Shown: piece after piece, positions 53,541-62,774 of the stretch
Layout of the letters: the number at the start of each line of letters is the position of its first letter
How positions within the stretch are numbered: the stretch's first letter is position 1
Assembly (NCBI GenBank): GCA_022839045.1
Contig: JALHDI010000001.1
Span: 1 to 64,000 of the forward strand
From: Sporomusaceae bacterium
Lineage (GTDB): Bacteria > Bacillota_C > Negativicutes > Sporomusales_B > UBA7701
Length of the DNA stretch: 64,000 nt
Direction: 5' to 3'
Made by a program: the position numbers and the translations under genes
Notes under the pieces: model-generated
Databases searched by the model: none
Seen by the model: the letters and a program-made list of their open reading frames with translations, nothing else
Told to the model about the DNA's origin: nothing

Positions 53541-53861
53541 GTAATCGCCTGAGGCGCTGAGGTCTTCTGTAAGAGTGCTGCGCGTTTTTAGAAGCGCTTT
53601 ATAAAACCTGCCGCAGGGGAAATAGAGGAAATATCTGTCCTGATTGCGGTGGTATTTTGATGCGACAGAAGGCTTCGCTTTTGGGGACAACAATTCTCTA
53701 CGCAAAATTCTCTTCCGCAGCCGAAGATAAGTTACTTGGAACTGGAGAGTCAGGGCCGCACTAATGAGTGCGGCCCTCGCCCTTTGTATCACTTACTACG
53801 GTTTTGAAGAGCAATGCGGCGGGTTCAATCCGGGTGTTCCCCCTTTTGCCTGGATAATATG
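53541..53861. other. Intergenic stretch after the udg scar
   Basis: No gene is supported. It contains TCTACGCAAAATTCTCTTCC (53697-53716), which recurs with one change to the right of the udg scar at 33412-33431, so both may share an ancient right flank. Confidence 0.45.
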
Positions 53862-53895
53862 AAAGCCTATACCGGAGGCTGCCGGTATAGGCTTT
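53862..53895. terminator. Terminator downstream of the second gntR gene
   Basis: A 14-bp perfect stem (AAAGCCTATACCGG / CCGGTATAGGCTTT) with a 6-base loop and T-rich flank on the plus side and A-rich flank on the left. It lies 20 bases beyond the gntR stop and can act in both directions. Confidence 0.8.
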
Positions 53896-53914
53896 TTGTT
53901 TGGTATGATTATTG

Positions 53915-54592
53915 TTACCCCCAGAGATAGAGGTCGCTGGAGATGCTGGCGAAATGCTGGCGGATTTGGGCCTGGGCTTTACTGCATTCGCCGTTGGCGA
54001 TGTGGTCGAGCAGCTTCTGGTGGTGCCTGAAAGCGCGCTGTTTCATGCCGTGGACGACGCAAATGCGTTTCATCTGCTCGCAGTGGGCCGGGCTGGTGAC
54101 CGACCAGCACTGCTGGAGGACGGTGTTCTTAGTCATCGCCATCAAGGCGTGATGGAAGTCAATGTCGAGCTGGGCAAAGGCTTGATCGTTGCTGAGGTTT
54201 TCTTCCTGGTCTTTGAGGATGCCTGCCAGGTCGTCGAGCTCCTCGGTGGTCGCTCGTTCGATTACTAGGGGGATGGCCATGTATTCCAAGAGCTCCCGGA
54301 CTTCGATGTACTGGCTGATGGAGATGTTGTTGAGGGCAAGCGCTAGGCTGATTTTCTGCGATATTTCCGGCGGGTTGAGGTAGGTGCCGTCGCCCTGGCG
54401 GATGGTTAGCTTGCCGAGCTGTTCGAGCTTCTGGAATGCCTCGCGCAACGCAGTGCGGCTGACGCCGAACTCTTTCGTCAGCGCCCGCTCGGTGGGAATC
54501 TTTTTCCCGGGGACAAACCGCCCGTCTTCGATGGCTTTCAGCATTGCTTCGACGACTGTGTCGACGACGCTGAGCTTTTTTTTATTTTCCAC
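53915..54592 (-). CDS. GntR-family (FCD) regulator, divergent from glycolate oxidase
   Basis: A 225-residue GntR/FadR-type regulator. The winged helix is at residues about 25-75 (KKIPTERALTKEFGVSRTAL, REAFQKLEQLGKLTIRQGDG). The FCD domain follows, with EVRELLEYMAIPLVIERATT, AQLDIDFHHALMAMTKNTVL and HHQKLLDHIANGECSKAQAQ supplying the usual metal or ligand residues. It is divergently transcribed from the glcEFD operon, whose leader holds two TGGTA-type sites. Expected ligand: glycolate or another 2-hydroxyacid. Confidence 0.88.
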   Translation of the reverse strand: MENKKKLSVVDTVVEAMLKAIEDGRFVPGKKIPTERALTKEFGVSRTALREAFQKLEQLGKLTIRQGDGTYLNPPEISQKISLALALNNISISQYIEVRELLEYMAIPLVIERATTEELDDLAGILKDQEENLSNDQAFAQLDIDFHHALMAMTKNTVLQQCWSVTSPAHCEQMKRICVVHGMKQRAFRHHQKLLDHIANGECSKAQAQIRQHFASISSDLYLWG

Positions 54593-54708
54593 GGCTATAC
54601 CTCGCTAAATTTTTATGACTACATAAAGGAAGCAAATATATGCTTATTTTAGCAGGCAAATCAACGGTTTGCAATATTTTGTTAATTAATGTGAAAATAC
54701 TAACTTAA

Positions 54709-54738
54709 TTGACAATTTCTTTCGGAGAAGATTACAAT
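54709..54738 (+). promoter_or_regulatory. Sigma-70 type promoter of the glycolate oxidase operon
   Basis: TTGACA at 54709-54714 and TACAAT at 54733-54738, spacer 18. The expected transcription start near 54745 lies just before the two candidate GntR sites. Confidence 0.75.
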
Positions 54739-54748
54739 GAAAATGAAA

Positions 54749-54779
54749 CATCATACCAATTTTTTTAAACATAGTACCA
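54749..54779. promoter_or_regulatory. Tandem candidate GntR operator sites
   Basis: CATCATACCA (54749-54758) and CATAGTACCA (54770-54779) are spaced by 21 bases, two helical turns, both followed by AT. Their complements TGGTATGATG and TGGTACTATG match the sites at 14343 and 15178 of the other GntR unit. Lying just downstream of the transcription start, they would block transcription when bound. Confidence 0.6.
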
Positions 54780-54821
54780 ATGATTTTTTCGAAGATCGTT
54801 GTGGAAAGAGGAGGTAATGTT

Positions 54822-55982
54822 TTGGAGGGTGTGACCATTAAGCAAGTCGCCACCAAAGAAGAACTCCAGGAGGTCTTCCGCCGGGCGCAAACGGCAAAAA
54901 CCCCGGTGTCCGCGTACCGCAAGCCCGTCCCCGGGGGGATCGTCCTGGACTTCAGCGCGTGGAAGGACATTGAGGTATTCGACAGCGACAACCTGATGGT
55001 CATCGTACCGCCGGGCACGATCCTGAAGGACCTCAACGCCGTCGTGGCTGCGAAGGGGTTGCGATTCATGCCTGCCGACACGCCTCTCACGGAAAGCCTG
55101 AGCATCGGCGAGTGGGCTTACCGGGGATGCCCGAACGCTTCGGCGTGGAAATACGGCGCCGGCAAGCACTTCCTGCTCGGGGCGTCGTACGTGTTCCCGA
55201 ACGGTGATTTTGCGCCGGTCGGCGGCAAATGCATCAAGAACGTGACCGGCTATGACTTCACGCGGTTTTTCACCGGCGCGTACGCCGACCTGGCCGTGGG
55301 GGTGCAGTACATCATTAAACTCATGCCCCAGCCCGAATACCGCTATCGCTACGACGTGACCTTCGCCGCCCTGGGGCAGGTCGTGGATTTCGTCGGCCAA
55401 CTGCAAAGCCGCTCCGTTCCCCCGGCGTGGCTTTATTGGTTTGACGAGGCGGCCGGCAGCCGCCTGTTCGGCGGCAAGCAGCACGGCCAGCGGGTACTGT
55501 TCGAGCTGGACGGCAACGAGGCGGAGGTGCGCAGCCATGTGGCGTCGATCGACAAGCTCCTCGCCGGCGCCGGCTGCCAAAAAGCCCAAGAACCCGGCAA
55601 CCTGCCGGATCTGTCTTACATCGAGAGCCGGAACGACAGCTTTTGGCTGTTGAACGAGTTCAAGCTGCCTTATCTGGAGACGACCGCGTTCGCGGACCGC
55701 TTCGCCGCACAATTGGCGAAGCAGCGGGCGGGCGGCGGCCTGTTCGGCCAGCTGGCCGACGGCAAGATTCACGCGTATTTCGACCGGCCGCTGTCATCGG
55801 CGACCGAGCCGCTCATCGGGGCGCTGCAGGCTGACGCCAGGAACCTCGGCGGCGCGGCAAGCGGCAAGTTTGCCCGGCTGTACGGTGGCGAGGCCGCCAG
55901 CCCGCTGGCCGGCCTGGAGGCGGCAGTCAGGAAAAGCGTCGACCCAGAGCTGATTTTCAACCGCCGGGAGGGAGTGCAATGA
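54822..55982 (+). CDS. glcE: Glycolate oxidase FAD-binding subunit GlcE
   Basis: A 386-residue subunit of the glycolate (2-hydroxyacid) oxidase complex, cytoplasmic and membrane-associated. It is shorter than GlcD and consists mainly of a PCMH-type FAD-binding domain: VSAYRKPVPGGIVLDFSAWK near residue 28, DNLMVIVPPGTILKDLNAVV, and GGKCIKNVTGYDFTRFFTGA, a highly conserved GlcE stretch. The start is a TTG at 54822 with AGGAGG at 54809-54814, 7 bases away; an ATG at 54780 lies inside the operator region and has no ribosome site. Its stop overlaps the glcF start (ATGA). Confidence 0.9.
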   Translation: MEGVTIKQVATKEELQEVFRRAQTAKTPVSAYRKPVPGGIVLDFSAWKDIEVFDSDNLMVIVPPGTILKDLNAVVAAKGLRFMPADTPLTESLSIGEWAYRGCPNASAWKYGAGKHFLLGASYVFPNGDFAPVGGKCIKNVTGYDFTRFFTGAYADLAVGVQYIIKLMPQPEYRYRYDVTFAALGQVVDFVGQLQSRSVPPAWLYWFDEAAGSRLFGGKQHGQRVLFELDGNEAEVRSHVASIDKLLAGAGCQKAQEPGNLPDLSYIESRNDSFWLLNEFKLPYLETTAFADRFAAQLAKQRAGGGLFGQLADGKIHAYFDRPLSSATEPLIGALQADARNLGGAASGKFARLYGGEAASPLAGLEAAVRKSVDPELIFNRREGVQ

Positions 55983-57268
55983 ACGACCGGGAATGCAGCC
56001 GGATTTTCGAAAACGAGCTCGTGAAATGCAGCCGCTGCGGCAGCTGCCGCTCCATCTGTCCGGTGTCGCTGGCCGAGAACGCCGAGAACGCTACGCCCCG
56101 CAGCAAGGTCCGCATGATCGAGGCCGTGCTGGACGGCGAGCTGGAGCTGACGCCGGGCGTGCAGGCCAGGTTCGACAAGTGCCTGCTGTGCAAGGCCTGC
56201 AAGGTGAACTGCGGCGGCGGGGTGGCGACCGACGAGCTCATCCTCGGCAGCCGCACGAACCTAGTGAAGCGCAACGGCCTCAACCCCGTGAAGCGGCTGG
56301 CGTTCACCAGCCTGCGCTACCGCAAGCTATTCGACCTGGGCCTGAAGCTGGGCGCGACTTTTCAGGGCCTGATCTTCAAGGACCTGCCGGACGGCCGCGG
56401 CAAGGTGGCCCGCATCCCGCTGCCGGCCGCCGGCCTCAACCTGCGCCGGGTCGTGCCCAATCTGACCACGCGGCCGCTGCGCTCGCGCCTGCCGGTGGTG
56501 AACAAGGCCCAGACGCCGGAAACCAAGGGGCGGGTGGTTTTCTTCACCGGCTGTACGCTCAACTATATGTACCCGCAGGCTGGCGAGGCGGTGGTGAACA
56601 TCCTCACCGGCAACGGCTTCGAGGTCGTCATCCCCGAGGAGCAGTGCTGCTGCGGGACGCCTGCCTTCACGTCCGGCGACGCCGATACGGGCCGGGTCCT
56701 GGCCGAACAGAACGTCAGGGCCATCAACGCCTATCAATACGACCACGTGGTAACGGCCTGCTCGTCGTGCGGCGCGGCGCTGCTGGCCGAGTACGGCCGC
56801 CTGCTGGAAGGCTCGCCGCTCTTGGAGGACTGGCGCGCGCTGTCCGGGAAGGTGCTCGACATCGCCCAGTTCGTCGTCAGGCACTGTGACATGACCAAGT
56901 TCGGCAACCTGCCGCTGAAGATAACCTACCACGACGCCTGCCACCTGGTGCGCGGCATGAAGGTATCGGCCGAGCCGCGTGCGATCTTCCGCGCCATCCC
57001 CGGCCTGGAGTACGTGGAGATGAAGGACGCCGACCGCTGCTGCGGCGCCGGCGGCACGTTCAGCGCCGTGTATTACGAGCTGTCGCGCAAGATCAACGAC
57101 TGGAAACTCGACAATGCGGAGGCGACCGGCATGGATTACGTCGTCGCCGGCTGCTCCGCCTGCCGCATGCATATCACCGACGGCCTCAGCCAGCGCAACA
57201 GCAAAATGAAGGTGCTCCATACCGCGGAAGTTGTCGCCATGGCGTACGAAGCCGGAAGGAAGGGGTGA
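55979..57268 (+). CDS. glcF: Glycolate oxidase iron-sulfur subunit GlcF
   Basis: The 429-residue iron-sulfur subunit. Two ferredoxin motifs lie at the N-terminus: CSRCGSCRSICP near residues 18-29 and CLLCKACKVNC near 65-75. Two cysteine-rich CCG modules follow: FFTGCTLNYMYPQAGEA with EQCCCGTPAFTSGD, and HDACHLVRGMKVSAEPR with DRCCGAGGTFSAVYYE and GCSACRMHITDG. It passes electrons from the flavin subunits to the quinone pool. The gene overlaps glcE by four bases; glcD starts four bases after its end. Confidence 0.93.
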   Translation: MNDRECSRIFENELVKCSRCGSCRSICPVSLAENAENATPRSKVRMIEAVLDGELELTPGVQARFDKCLLCKACKVNCGGGVATDELILGSRTNLVKRNGLNPVKRLAFTSLRYRKLFDLGLKLGATFQGLIFKDLPDGRGKVARIPLPAAGLNLRRVVPNLTTRPLRSRLPVVNKAQTPETKGRVVFFTGCTLNYMYPQAGEAVVNILTGNGFEVVIPEEQCCCGTPAFTSGDADTGRVLAEQNVRAINAYQYDHVVTACSSCGAALLAEYGRLLEGSPLLEDWRALSGKVLDIAQFVVRHCDMTKFGNLPLKITYHDACHLVRGMKVSAEPRAIFRAIPGLEYVEMKDADRCCGAGGTFSAVYYELSRKINDWKLDNAEATGMDYVVAGCSACRMHITDGLSQRNSKMKVLHTAEVVAMAYEAGRKG

Positions 57269-57272
57269 GGTC

Positions 57273-58667
57273 ATGTTAGCGAGCAGCATAATCAGCGAGC
57301 TTAGGGCCATCGTCGGCAGCGGCTACGTGCTGACCGACCACGAGGACCTGGTGATCTATTCGAACGACGCGACGGTGTTCAACCATCAGCCGGCGGCCGT
57401 GGTGCGGCCGGCGAACCGCGACGAGGTGGCCGTCGTGGTCAAGGTGGCCGCCGCCAACAATATCCCCGTAACCCCCCGCGGCGCAGGCACCTGCCTGTCG
57501 GGCGGTGCCGTGCCCCTGAAGGGCGGCATCATACTCGACCTGGCGCGGATGAACAAGATCCGCACGATTGACGCGGCCAGGAAGATCGCCGTCGCCGAAG
57601 CCGGCGTGGTGACGTTCGAAATAACCACCCAGGCCGCGAAGCTCGGCCTGCTTTATCCGCCCGACCCTTCAAGCCTCAAGGAGTCGACGATCGGCGGCAA
57701 CGTGGCTGAGTGCGCCGGCGGCCCCAAGGGCGTGAAGTACGGCATCACCCGCAACTTCGTGCTGGGGCTGGAAGTCGTGCTGGCCGACGGCACGATCGTG
57801 GAGACGGGCAACGCCGTGGACGGCGATATGTGCGGCCCGGACTGGACGATGCTGCTCACCGGCTCGGAAGGGACGATGGCGATCGTCACCGCCGTAACGC
57901 TGCGGCTCGTGCCCATGCCGGAGACGAAGAAGACGATGCTGGCGACGTTCGACCGACTGGAAAACGCCGCCAAGACGGTGAGCGTGACGATGGGGGCGGG
58001 CATCATCCCCACGACGCTGGAGCTGATGGACAACCTCAGCATCGTCGCGGTGGAGAAGGCGGTGAAGATCGGCCTGCCGGTCGAGGCCGCCGGCCTGCTG
58101 CTCATCGAGGTGGACGGCGTACCCTCGACGGTGGAGGAGAACGCCAAGCGGGTGAGCGAGATCTGCCGGGAGTGCGGGGCGACGGAGGTGAAGATCGCCC
58201 GGACCGCGGCCGAAGCGGAGGATCTGTGGGTCGCCCGCCGGGCGGTGGCGAAGGCCTTCGGCCAGATAGCGCCTTGCAAGTTTGCCGAGGACTCGACCGT
58301 GCCGCGCAGCCTCATCCCGCTGCTCGTGGACAAGTGCCTGGAAATCCAGAAGAAATACGACCTGCCGATGGTAATCGTCGGCCACGCCGGCGACGGCAAC
58401 ATGCACCCGACCATCATGTTCGACAAGCGCGACAAGGACGCGGTGGCCAGGGCGGAAAAGGCCCTGGACGACGTACACATCGTGACCCTGGAGCTTGGCG
58501 GCACGCTGAGCGGCGAACACGGCATCGGCTCGGCCAAGGCCCCCTACCTGCGCGCCGAGATGGGCCCGGTCGGCTATAAGCTCGGCCAAGACGTGAAGGC
58601 CGCGCTCGATCCCCAGGGGATCATGAACCCCGGCAAGATGTTCAACTATGAAGGGGCTCTTCATTGA
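57273..58667 (+). CDS. glcD: Glycolate oxidase catalytic FAD subunit GlcD
   Basis: The 464-residue flavoprotein that oxidises glycolate or D-lactate-like acids. FAD-binding elements: TPRGAGTCLSGGAVPLKGGI near 64-83, YPPDPSSLKESTIGGNVAEC near 125-145, KYGITRNFVLGLEVVLADGT, and the C-terminal VVGHAGDGNMHPTIMFDK with metal histidines, then GGTLSGEHGIGSAKAPYL. The ATG at 57273 is preceded by GTGAGG; an open frame upstream overlaps glcF and is not used. GlcD comes last, in E-F-D order. Confidence 0.93.
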   Translation: MLASSIISELRAIVGSGYVLTDHEDLVIYSNDATVFNHQPAAVVRPANRDEVAVVVKVAAANNIPVTPRGAGTCLSGGAVPLKGGIILDLARMNKIRTIDAARKIAVAEAGVVTFEITTQAAKLGLLYPPDPSSLKESTIGGNVAECAGGPKGVKYGITRNFVLGLEVVLADGTIVETGNAVDGDMCGPDWTMLLTGSEGTMAIVTAVTLRLVPMPETKKTMLATFDRLENAAKTVSVTMGAGIIPTTLELMDNLSIVAVEKAVKIGLPVEAAGLLLIEVDGVPSTVEENAKRVSEICRECGATEVKIARTAAEAEDLWVARRAVAKAFGQIAPCKFAEDSTVPRSLIPLLVDKCLEIQKKYDLPMVIVGHAGDGNMHPTIMFDKRDKDAVARAEKALDDVHIVTLELGGTLSGEHGIGSAKAPYLRAEMGPVGYKLGQDVKAALDPQGIMNPGKMFNYEGALH

Positions 58668-58703
58668 CAACAGGCGGAAAAAATAAAAAGAGGGGGAAAA
58701 GGC

Positions 58704-59858
58704 ATGCGTGAACAAAAGTCCGGGTTTGAGTTTCTGTTCATCTCGTTCTCCATCGCGGCAGTCTGGTTTTCCACCCACTGCGGCGGCGGCTTCGCCACCG
58801 GCAACCAGGAAGTCAACTTCTACGTGAAATATGGCTGGCTTAGCGCCGTGCTGCCATTCATCGCCATGTTTTTCGTAGCCTGGACTTACCGGAACGCCCT
58901 GGTACTCGCCAAGGACCACAACGTCCATGATTACAAGAGCTTCGCCAATGTTCTGTACCATCCCTACGAAAAGGTCTTTTCGGTCATATTCGAAATCTGC
59001 TTCATGTCGAATATCCTCATCGCCGTGAGTACATCGATCGCCGGCGCCGGTTCCCTGCTGCAAAATACCCTTGGTGTCCCGTATTTTCTCGGTATCTCCG
59101 GCATCGGCGTCGTCCTGCTGCTGCTGACCATCTTCGGCGCCGAACTCATCATCCGCGTCCTCAGATACAAAGCGTATTTCCTCATCGTCACCCTCGTGTT
59201 ACTTGCTTACCTGGGCCTCCAGGCCGGCGCCGCGAAGTGGCAGAGCTTCATCGCCACGAAGGAAACGTTCGGCAACGACCAGTGGGAGGCGGTGTGGAAG
59301 GCGGCGCTGTACGTCGGCTTCCAGTCGTTCGGCCTGGTGCCGGCCGTTTCGGTCTCGCACAAAATCACGACGACCAAAGAGTGCAACGCGTTCGGGGTGT
59401 TCGGCGTCCTGCTGAACGGCACCTTCCTGGCGGTCATGTGCATCATGCTGCTCGGCTTCGCCCCCGACGTGCTTAAAGAGACCCTGCCGGTCTACTACGT
59501 AACCAACCATCTCGGCCTGCCCTGGCTGAAAATCGTCTACAGCGTCATTCTGTTCGTCGCCCTGATCGGCACCGCCATCTCGTTCGTATATACCTCGGTG
59601 GCCCGCTTCGAAAAGGCCTGGAAAGGGTCGGGCGTATTCGAAAGCCTGCGGCTGCGCCGGATCATCATCTCGATCACCACCATGATCCTGTGTACCGGCG
59701 CATCGGTGTTCGGCCTGACCGCCCTCGTCGTCAAAGGCTACGGCTCGATCGGCTACGTCGGCCTGGCGTTCGTCGTGCTGCCGCTGCTGACGGTCGGCAC
59801 GGTGAAGATCGCCAAGAACGCCGCGCTGCGCAAGCAGCAGGGCGTCATCGAAGGCTAA
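58704..59858 (+). CDS. YkvI-family membrane transporter
   Basis: A 384-residue membrane protein with about 10 hydrophobic segments. WFSTHCGGGFATGNQEVNFY near residues 21-40 and the broken-helix look match the YkvI family, distantly related to amino-acid/sodium symporters of the LeuT fold. GGGAGG-like AGAGGGGGAAAAG precedes the ATG at 58704. As the last gene of the glycolate unit it may import glycolate or a related anion, but no YkvI substrate is firmly established, so this is inference from position. Confidence 0.8.
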   Translation: MREQKSGFEFLFISFSIAAVWFSTHCGGGFATGNQEVNFYVKYGWLSAVLPFIAMFFVAWTYRNALVLAKDHNVHDYKSFANVLYHPYEKVFSVIFEICFMSNILIAVSTSIAGAGSLLQNTLGVPYFLGISGIGVVLLLLTIFGAELIIRVLRYKAYFLIVTLVLLAYLGLQAGAAKWQSFIATKETFGNDQWEAVWKAALYVGFQSFGLVPAVSVSHKITTTKECNAFGVFGVLLNGTFLAVMCIMLLGFAPDVLKETLPVYYVTNHLGLPWLKIVYSVILFVALIGTAISFVYTSVARFEKAWKGSGVFESLRLRRIIISITTMILCTGASVFGLTALVVKGYGSIGYVGLAFVVLPLLTVGTVKIAKNAALRKQQGVIEG

Positions 59859-59878
59859 CGGCAAACGGAAATACAAAC

Positions 59879-59923
59879 GAGCGGCTCGGCCAGGGCTATT
59901 ACATAGGCCCCGGCCGGCCGCTC
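59879..59923. terminator. Bidirectional terminator between ykvI-like and yheO-like genes
   Basis: GAGCGGC (59879-59885) with inner GGCC and GGG pairs to the inverse ending GCCGCTC (59917-59923), between convergent genes. Confidence 0.65.
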
Positions 59924-59944
59924 GGCTTATTGGCGTGGCCGGCG

Positions 59945-60565
59945 TTATTTTTCGCGGAGATACTTGTAGATGGTGTGCCGGGAGATGTTGAGCTTGTCGG
60001 CGATGATCGGGATGCCGCGCTGGAAGTTGAAGGCCCCTTTGGCGCTCAGCAGCTCGAACATCCTGTAGCGATCCTCCTTGGTGAACATGGCGACCGGCTT
60101 GCCGACGGCCTTCAGGCATTCGGCGAAGATATTCTCCAGCAGGTCGGTGGTCGAGCTGGCGATCGCTTCCTCGATGTTCTCGCCGACCGCGGTCAGCTCT
60201 TCGAGGGTTGCTTTGGCCAGCGCCAGGTGCGTGTAGTCGTAGTTGATGCCGAGAGCGTAGTGGTAGCCCTCGCCCTTGAAGTGGAACGTCGAGGCCTTCA
60301 GCAGCCGGCCGTCCTTGGTCTTCCCCTCGCAGTTGACTAGGTCGTTGCCGAGAAAAAAATCGTCGACCTCGCGATGCCCCAGTACTAGCAGGCTGTCGCC
60401 GACTTCCCGCTTGGTCACATGGCCGTTGTTGATGGCGACCAGGCTGTGGCCCCGGTCGTTAAGGTCATGAATCACCGTCTCGCACGCGCTGCCGAACATC
60501 TGGGAAACCCCGCTCGCCAGCCGCTGCAAAAAATCGAGCGCCGCCTCTTTATCCAAACCGTTCAC
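59945..60565 (-). CDS. YheO-family (DauR-like) transcriptional regulator
   Basis: A 206-residue regulator. The N-terminal YheO-type PAS domain reads MFGSACETVIHDLNDRGHSL near 22-41 and INNGHVTKREVGDSLL; the C-terminal HTH_22 region reads FNFQRGIPIIADKLNISRHTIYKYLREK at the end. Members of this family (DauR) sense amino acids or related ligands. It is divergent from buk-ptb-iorA, so it probably controls amino-acid fermentation genes. Confidence 0.87.
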   Translation of the reverse strand: MNGLDKEAALDFLQRLASGVSQMFGSACETVIHDLNDRGHSLVAINNGHVTKREVGDSLLVLGHREVDDFFLGNDLVNCEGKTKDGRLLKASTFHFKGEGYHYALGINYDYTHLALAKATLEELTAVGENIEEAIASSTTDLLENIFAECLKAVGKPVAMFTKEDRYRMFELLSAKGAFNFQRGIPIIADKLNISRHTIYKYLREK

Positions 60566-60648
60566 ACCTTTGCACTTGTCGTTATATATAAATTACCATG
60601 CCCGGCGGCACATAACAATACAGACAGGCCATATTATGGCCATTTTTT

Positions 60649-60707
60649 AAACAAATTGTTTATTTAATAAATAAATTGTTGACAGCTTTTGGCCGGCTAT
60701 TTATGAT
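60649..60707 (+). promoter_or_regulatory. Promoter and candidate operator of the buk-ptb operon
   Basis: TTGACA (60679-60684) and TATGAT (60702-60707) with a 17-base spacer. Upstream, AAACAAATTGTTT (60649-60661) is a perfect palindrome, and AAATTGTT recurs at 60653 and 60673, 20 bases apart; the second copy overlaps the -35 box. The YheO-type regulator is the obvious candidate to bind there. Confidence 0.7.
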
Positions 60708-60751
60708 AAAAGCATCGGCAATTCTCACATTTTAGCAGGGGAGCGTAGAGG

Positions 60752-61816
60752 ATGCACAAGATTTTGGCTATCAACCCCGGCGCCACGTCGACGAAGATTG
60801 CCGTCTTCGAAGACGAGAAGGCGGTTTTCCGAAAGACGGTCGAGCATCAGGGGCCGGATTTTGCCCAGTTCCAGCATGTGTACGACCAGCGGCAGTACCG
60901 GACGGAGCTGATCGTGGCGACGCTCAAGGAGGAGGCCATCGCACTCAATACATTGGCCGCGGTCGTCGGCCGCGGCGGTCTGCTCAAGCCGCTCGTCGGC
61001 GGTACATATGCCGTAAACGGGACGTTGACCGAAGACCTCCGGCGGGCCGAGCGGGGCGAGCACGCCTCGAACCTCGGCGGCGTCATCGCCAAGCAACTGG
61101 CGGATCAGTTGGGTATCCCGGCGTTCATCGTCGACCCGGTGTCGGTGGACGAAATGGAACCGGTCGCCCGCATCTCGGGCCTGCCGGACGTGCCGCGCTA
61201 CAGCCTGTCGCACGCCCTGAACAGCAAAGCCGTGGCCCGCAAGGTGGCCAAGGATATGGGCAAGCGCTACGAGGACGTCAACCTGGTCGTCGCCCACCTG
61301 GGAACGGGGGTTTCGGTTTCGCCCCATCGGCAGGGACGGATGATCGACGTCAACAACGCCCAGGAAGAGGGACCGTTCTCACCCGACCGCTGCGGCGGGC
61401 TGCCCGCCTGGTCGCTTACCAAGCTGTGCTTCTCCGGCAAATACACCGAGAAGGAACTGCTGGCCAAGATGCTCGGCACGGGCGGCATGTACGCCTACCT
61501 CGGCACGCGGGACGTCCGCGAGGCCGAGCAGCGGGCGACCGCCGGCGACGAATTGGCTGCGGTCGTGCTCGACGCCCTGGCCTACCAGGTGGCCAAGCAG
61601 ATCGGCGCCATGGCGACCGTGCTGGCCGGCAAGGTGGACCGCATCGTCCTGACGGGCGGCATCGCCTATTCGCAGCGGATCGTCAACGACATTGTCGCCA
61701 GAACACAGTTCATCGCCCCGGTTGTGGTCGTGCCGGGCGAAGAGGAGATGGATTCGCTGGCCGCGGGGGCGCTGCGCGTCCTGCGGGGCGAGGAAGCCGC
61801 GAAAACATACCGGTAA
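60752..61816 (+). CDS. buk: Butyrate kinase
   Basis: Makes ATP from acyl phosphate and ADP, releasing butyrate or a branched-chain acid. The 354 residues have the acetokinase fold: ILAINPGATSTKIAVFEDE at 4-22, VVGRGGLLKPLVGGTYAVN near 72-90, VVAHLGTGVSVSPHRQGRMI near 185-204, and VLTGGIAYSQRIVNDIV near 293. AGGGGAG precedes the ATG. Next gene ptb follows after 19 bases. With iorA downstream, the operon suits substrate-level phosphorylation from amino-acid-derived acyl-CoA. Confidence 0.95.
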   Translation: MHKILAINPGATSTKIAVFEDEKAVFRKTVEHQGPDFAQFQHVYDQRQYRTELIVATLKEEAIALNTLAAVVGRGGLLKPLVGGTYAVNGTLTEDLRRAERGEHASNLGGVIAKQLADQLGIPAFIVDPVSVDEMEPVARISGLPDVPRYSLSHALNSKAVARKVAKDMGKRYEDVNLVVAHLGTGVSVSPHRQGRMIDVNNAQEEGPFSPDRCGGLPAWSLTKLCFSGKYTEKELLAKMLGTGGMYAYLGTRDVREAEQRATAGDELAAVVLDALAYQVAKQIGAMATVLAGKVDRIVLTGGIAYSQRIVNDIVARTQFIAPVVVVPGEEEMDSLAAGALRVLRGEEAAKTYR

Positions 61817-61835
61817 CAAAGGAGGTGCGCGGACA

Positions 61836-62741
61836 ATGTTGCGCAATTTCAGCGAAGTCATGGAGCGGGCCCGCGAGCTCGGCAAGGTGACTGTAAGCGT
61901 GGCCGCCGCTCAGGACCGGGACGTACTCGCCGCTGTCAAGGAAGCGGCCGCGGAAGGGATAGTGGACGCCATCCTCGTCGGCGACGCCGGACTTATCAAG
62001 CCGCTGGCCAGCGAAATCGGCCTGCCGGCCGATACGCGGATAATCCACGAGCCGGACCTCGACAAGGCGGCGCTGACCGCCGTGTCCCTGGTTTCCGAAG
62101 GCAAGGCGCAGATTTTGATGAAGGGCCTTATCAACAGCAGCAACTTCCTGCGGGCGGCGCTCAACCCAGAGCGCGGCCTGCGTTCCGGCCGGATCCTGTG
62201 CCACTTCGCCGCGTTCGAGATTCCGGGCGAGCAGAAGCTGGCCTTCCACACCGACGGCGGCATGAACATCGCTCCCAGCCTGACGGAGAAGAAGGAGATT
62301 CTGATAAACGCTCTGACGACGCTCAACCAGATGGGCATCGAGAAACCGAACGTTGCCGTGCTGACGGCCAACGAGCAGGTCAACCCCAAGATGCCGGCCA
62401 CGCTTGACGCGCAGGCCCTGGCGAAGATGGGCGAGGACGGCGAGCTGCCGCCGTGCGTCATCGAGGGGCCGATCGCCATGGACGTGGCGGCCAGCGCCGA
62501 AGCGGCAAAGCATAAGGGGATCAGCAGCAGGATTGCCGGCCAGGTAGACCTGTTCCTGGTGCCGACCATCGAGGCCGGAAACATGGTGGGCAAAACACTT
62601 GTCAACTACGCCAAGGCTAGAATAGCCGGCATGATCCTGGGAGCGACCCACCCGATCGTAATGGTGTCGCGCTCCGATTCGGCCGAGGCCAAGGTCCACT
62701 CGATCGCCCTGGCCTGCCTGACCGTGCCGCGGCTGGCGTAG
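61836..62741 (+). CDS. ptb: Phosphate butyryltransferase
   Basis: Converts butyryl-CoA or branched/aromatic acyl-CoA plus phosphate to acyl phosphate for Buk. The 301 residues show the Pta/Ptb family: VTVSVAAAQDRDVLAAVKEA near 18-37, AEGIVDAILVGDAGLIKPLA, ILMKGLINSSNFLRAALNPE near 90-109, FHTDGGMNIAPSLTEKKEIL near 140, and VPTIEAGNMVGKTLVNYAKA near 240. The ATG at 61836 follows AAAGGAGG; the open frame upstream overlaps buk. Confidence 0.95.
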   Translation: MLRNFSEVMERARELGKVTVSVAAAQDRDVLAAVKEAAAEGIVDAILVGDAGLIKPLASEIGLPADTRIIHEPDLDKAALTAVSLVSEGKAQILMKGLINSSNFLRAALNPERGLRSGRILCHFAAFEIPGEQKLAFHTDGGMNIAPSLTEKKEILINALTTLNQMGIEKPNVAVLTANEQVNPKMPATLDAQALAKMGEDGELPPCVIEGPIAMDVAASAEAAKHKGISSRIAGQVDLFLVPTIEAGNMVGKTLVNYAKARIAGMILGATHPIVMVSRSDSAEAKVHSIALACLTVPRLA

Positions 62742-62774
62742 CGCGGGGCCGCCCATCTTGAAGCAAGCGGAGGT

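Noticed and set aside
53806..53850. tRNA-like T-arm (GGGTTCAATCC)
   Set aside because: The flanks do not form a T-stem, acceptor stem or other tRNA arms; it is too short even for an attachment-site remnant.
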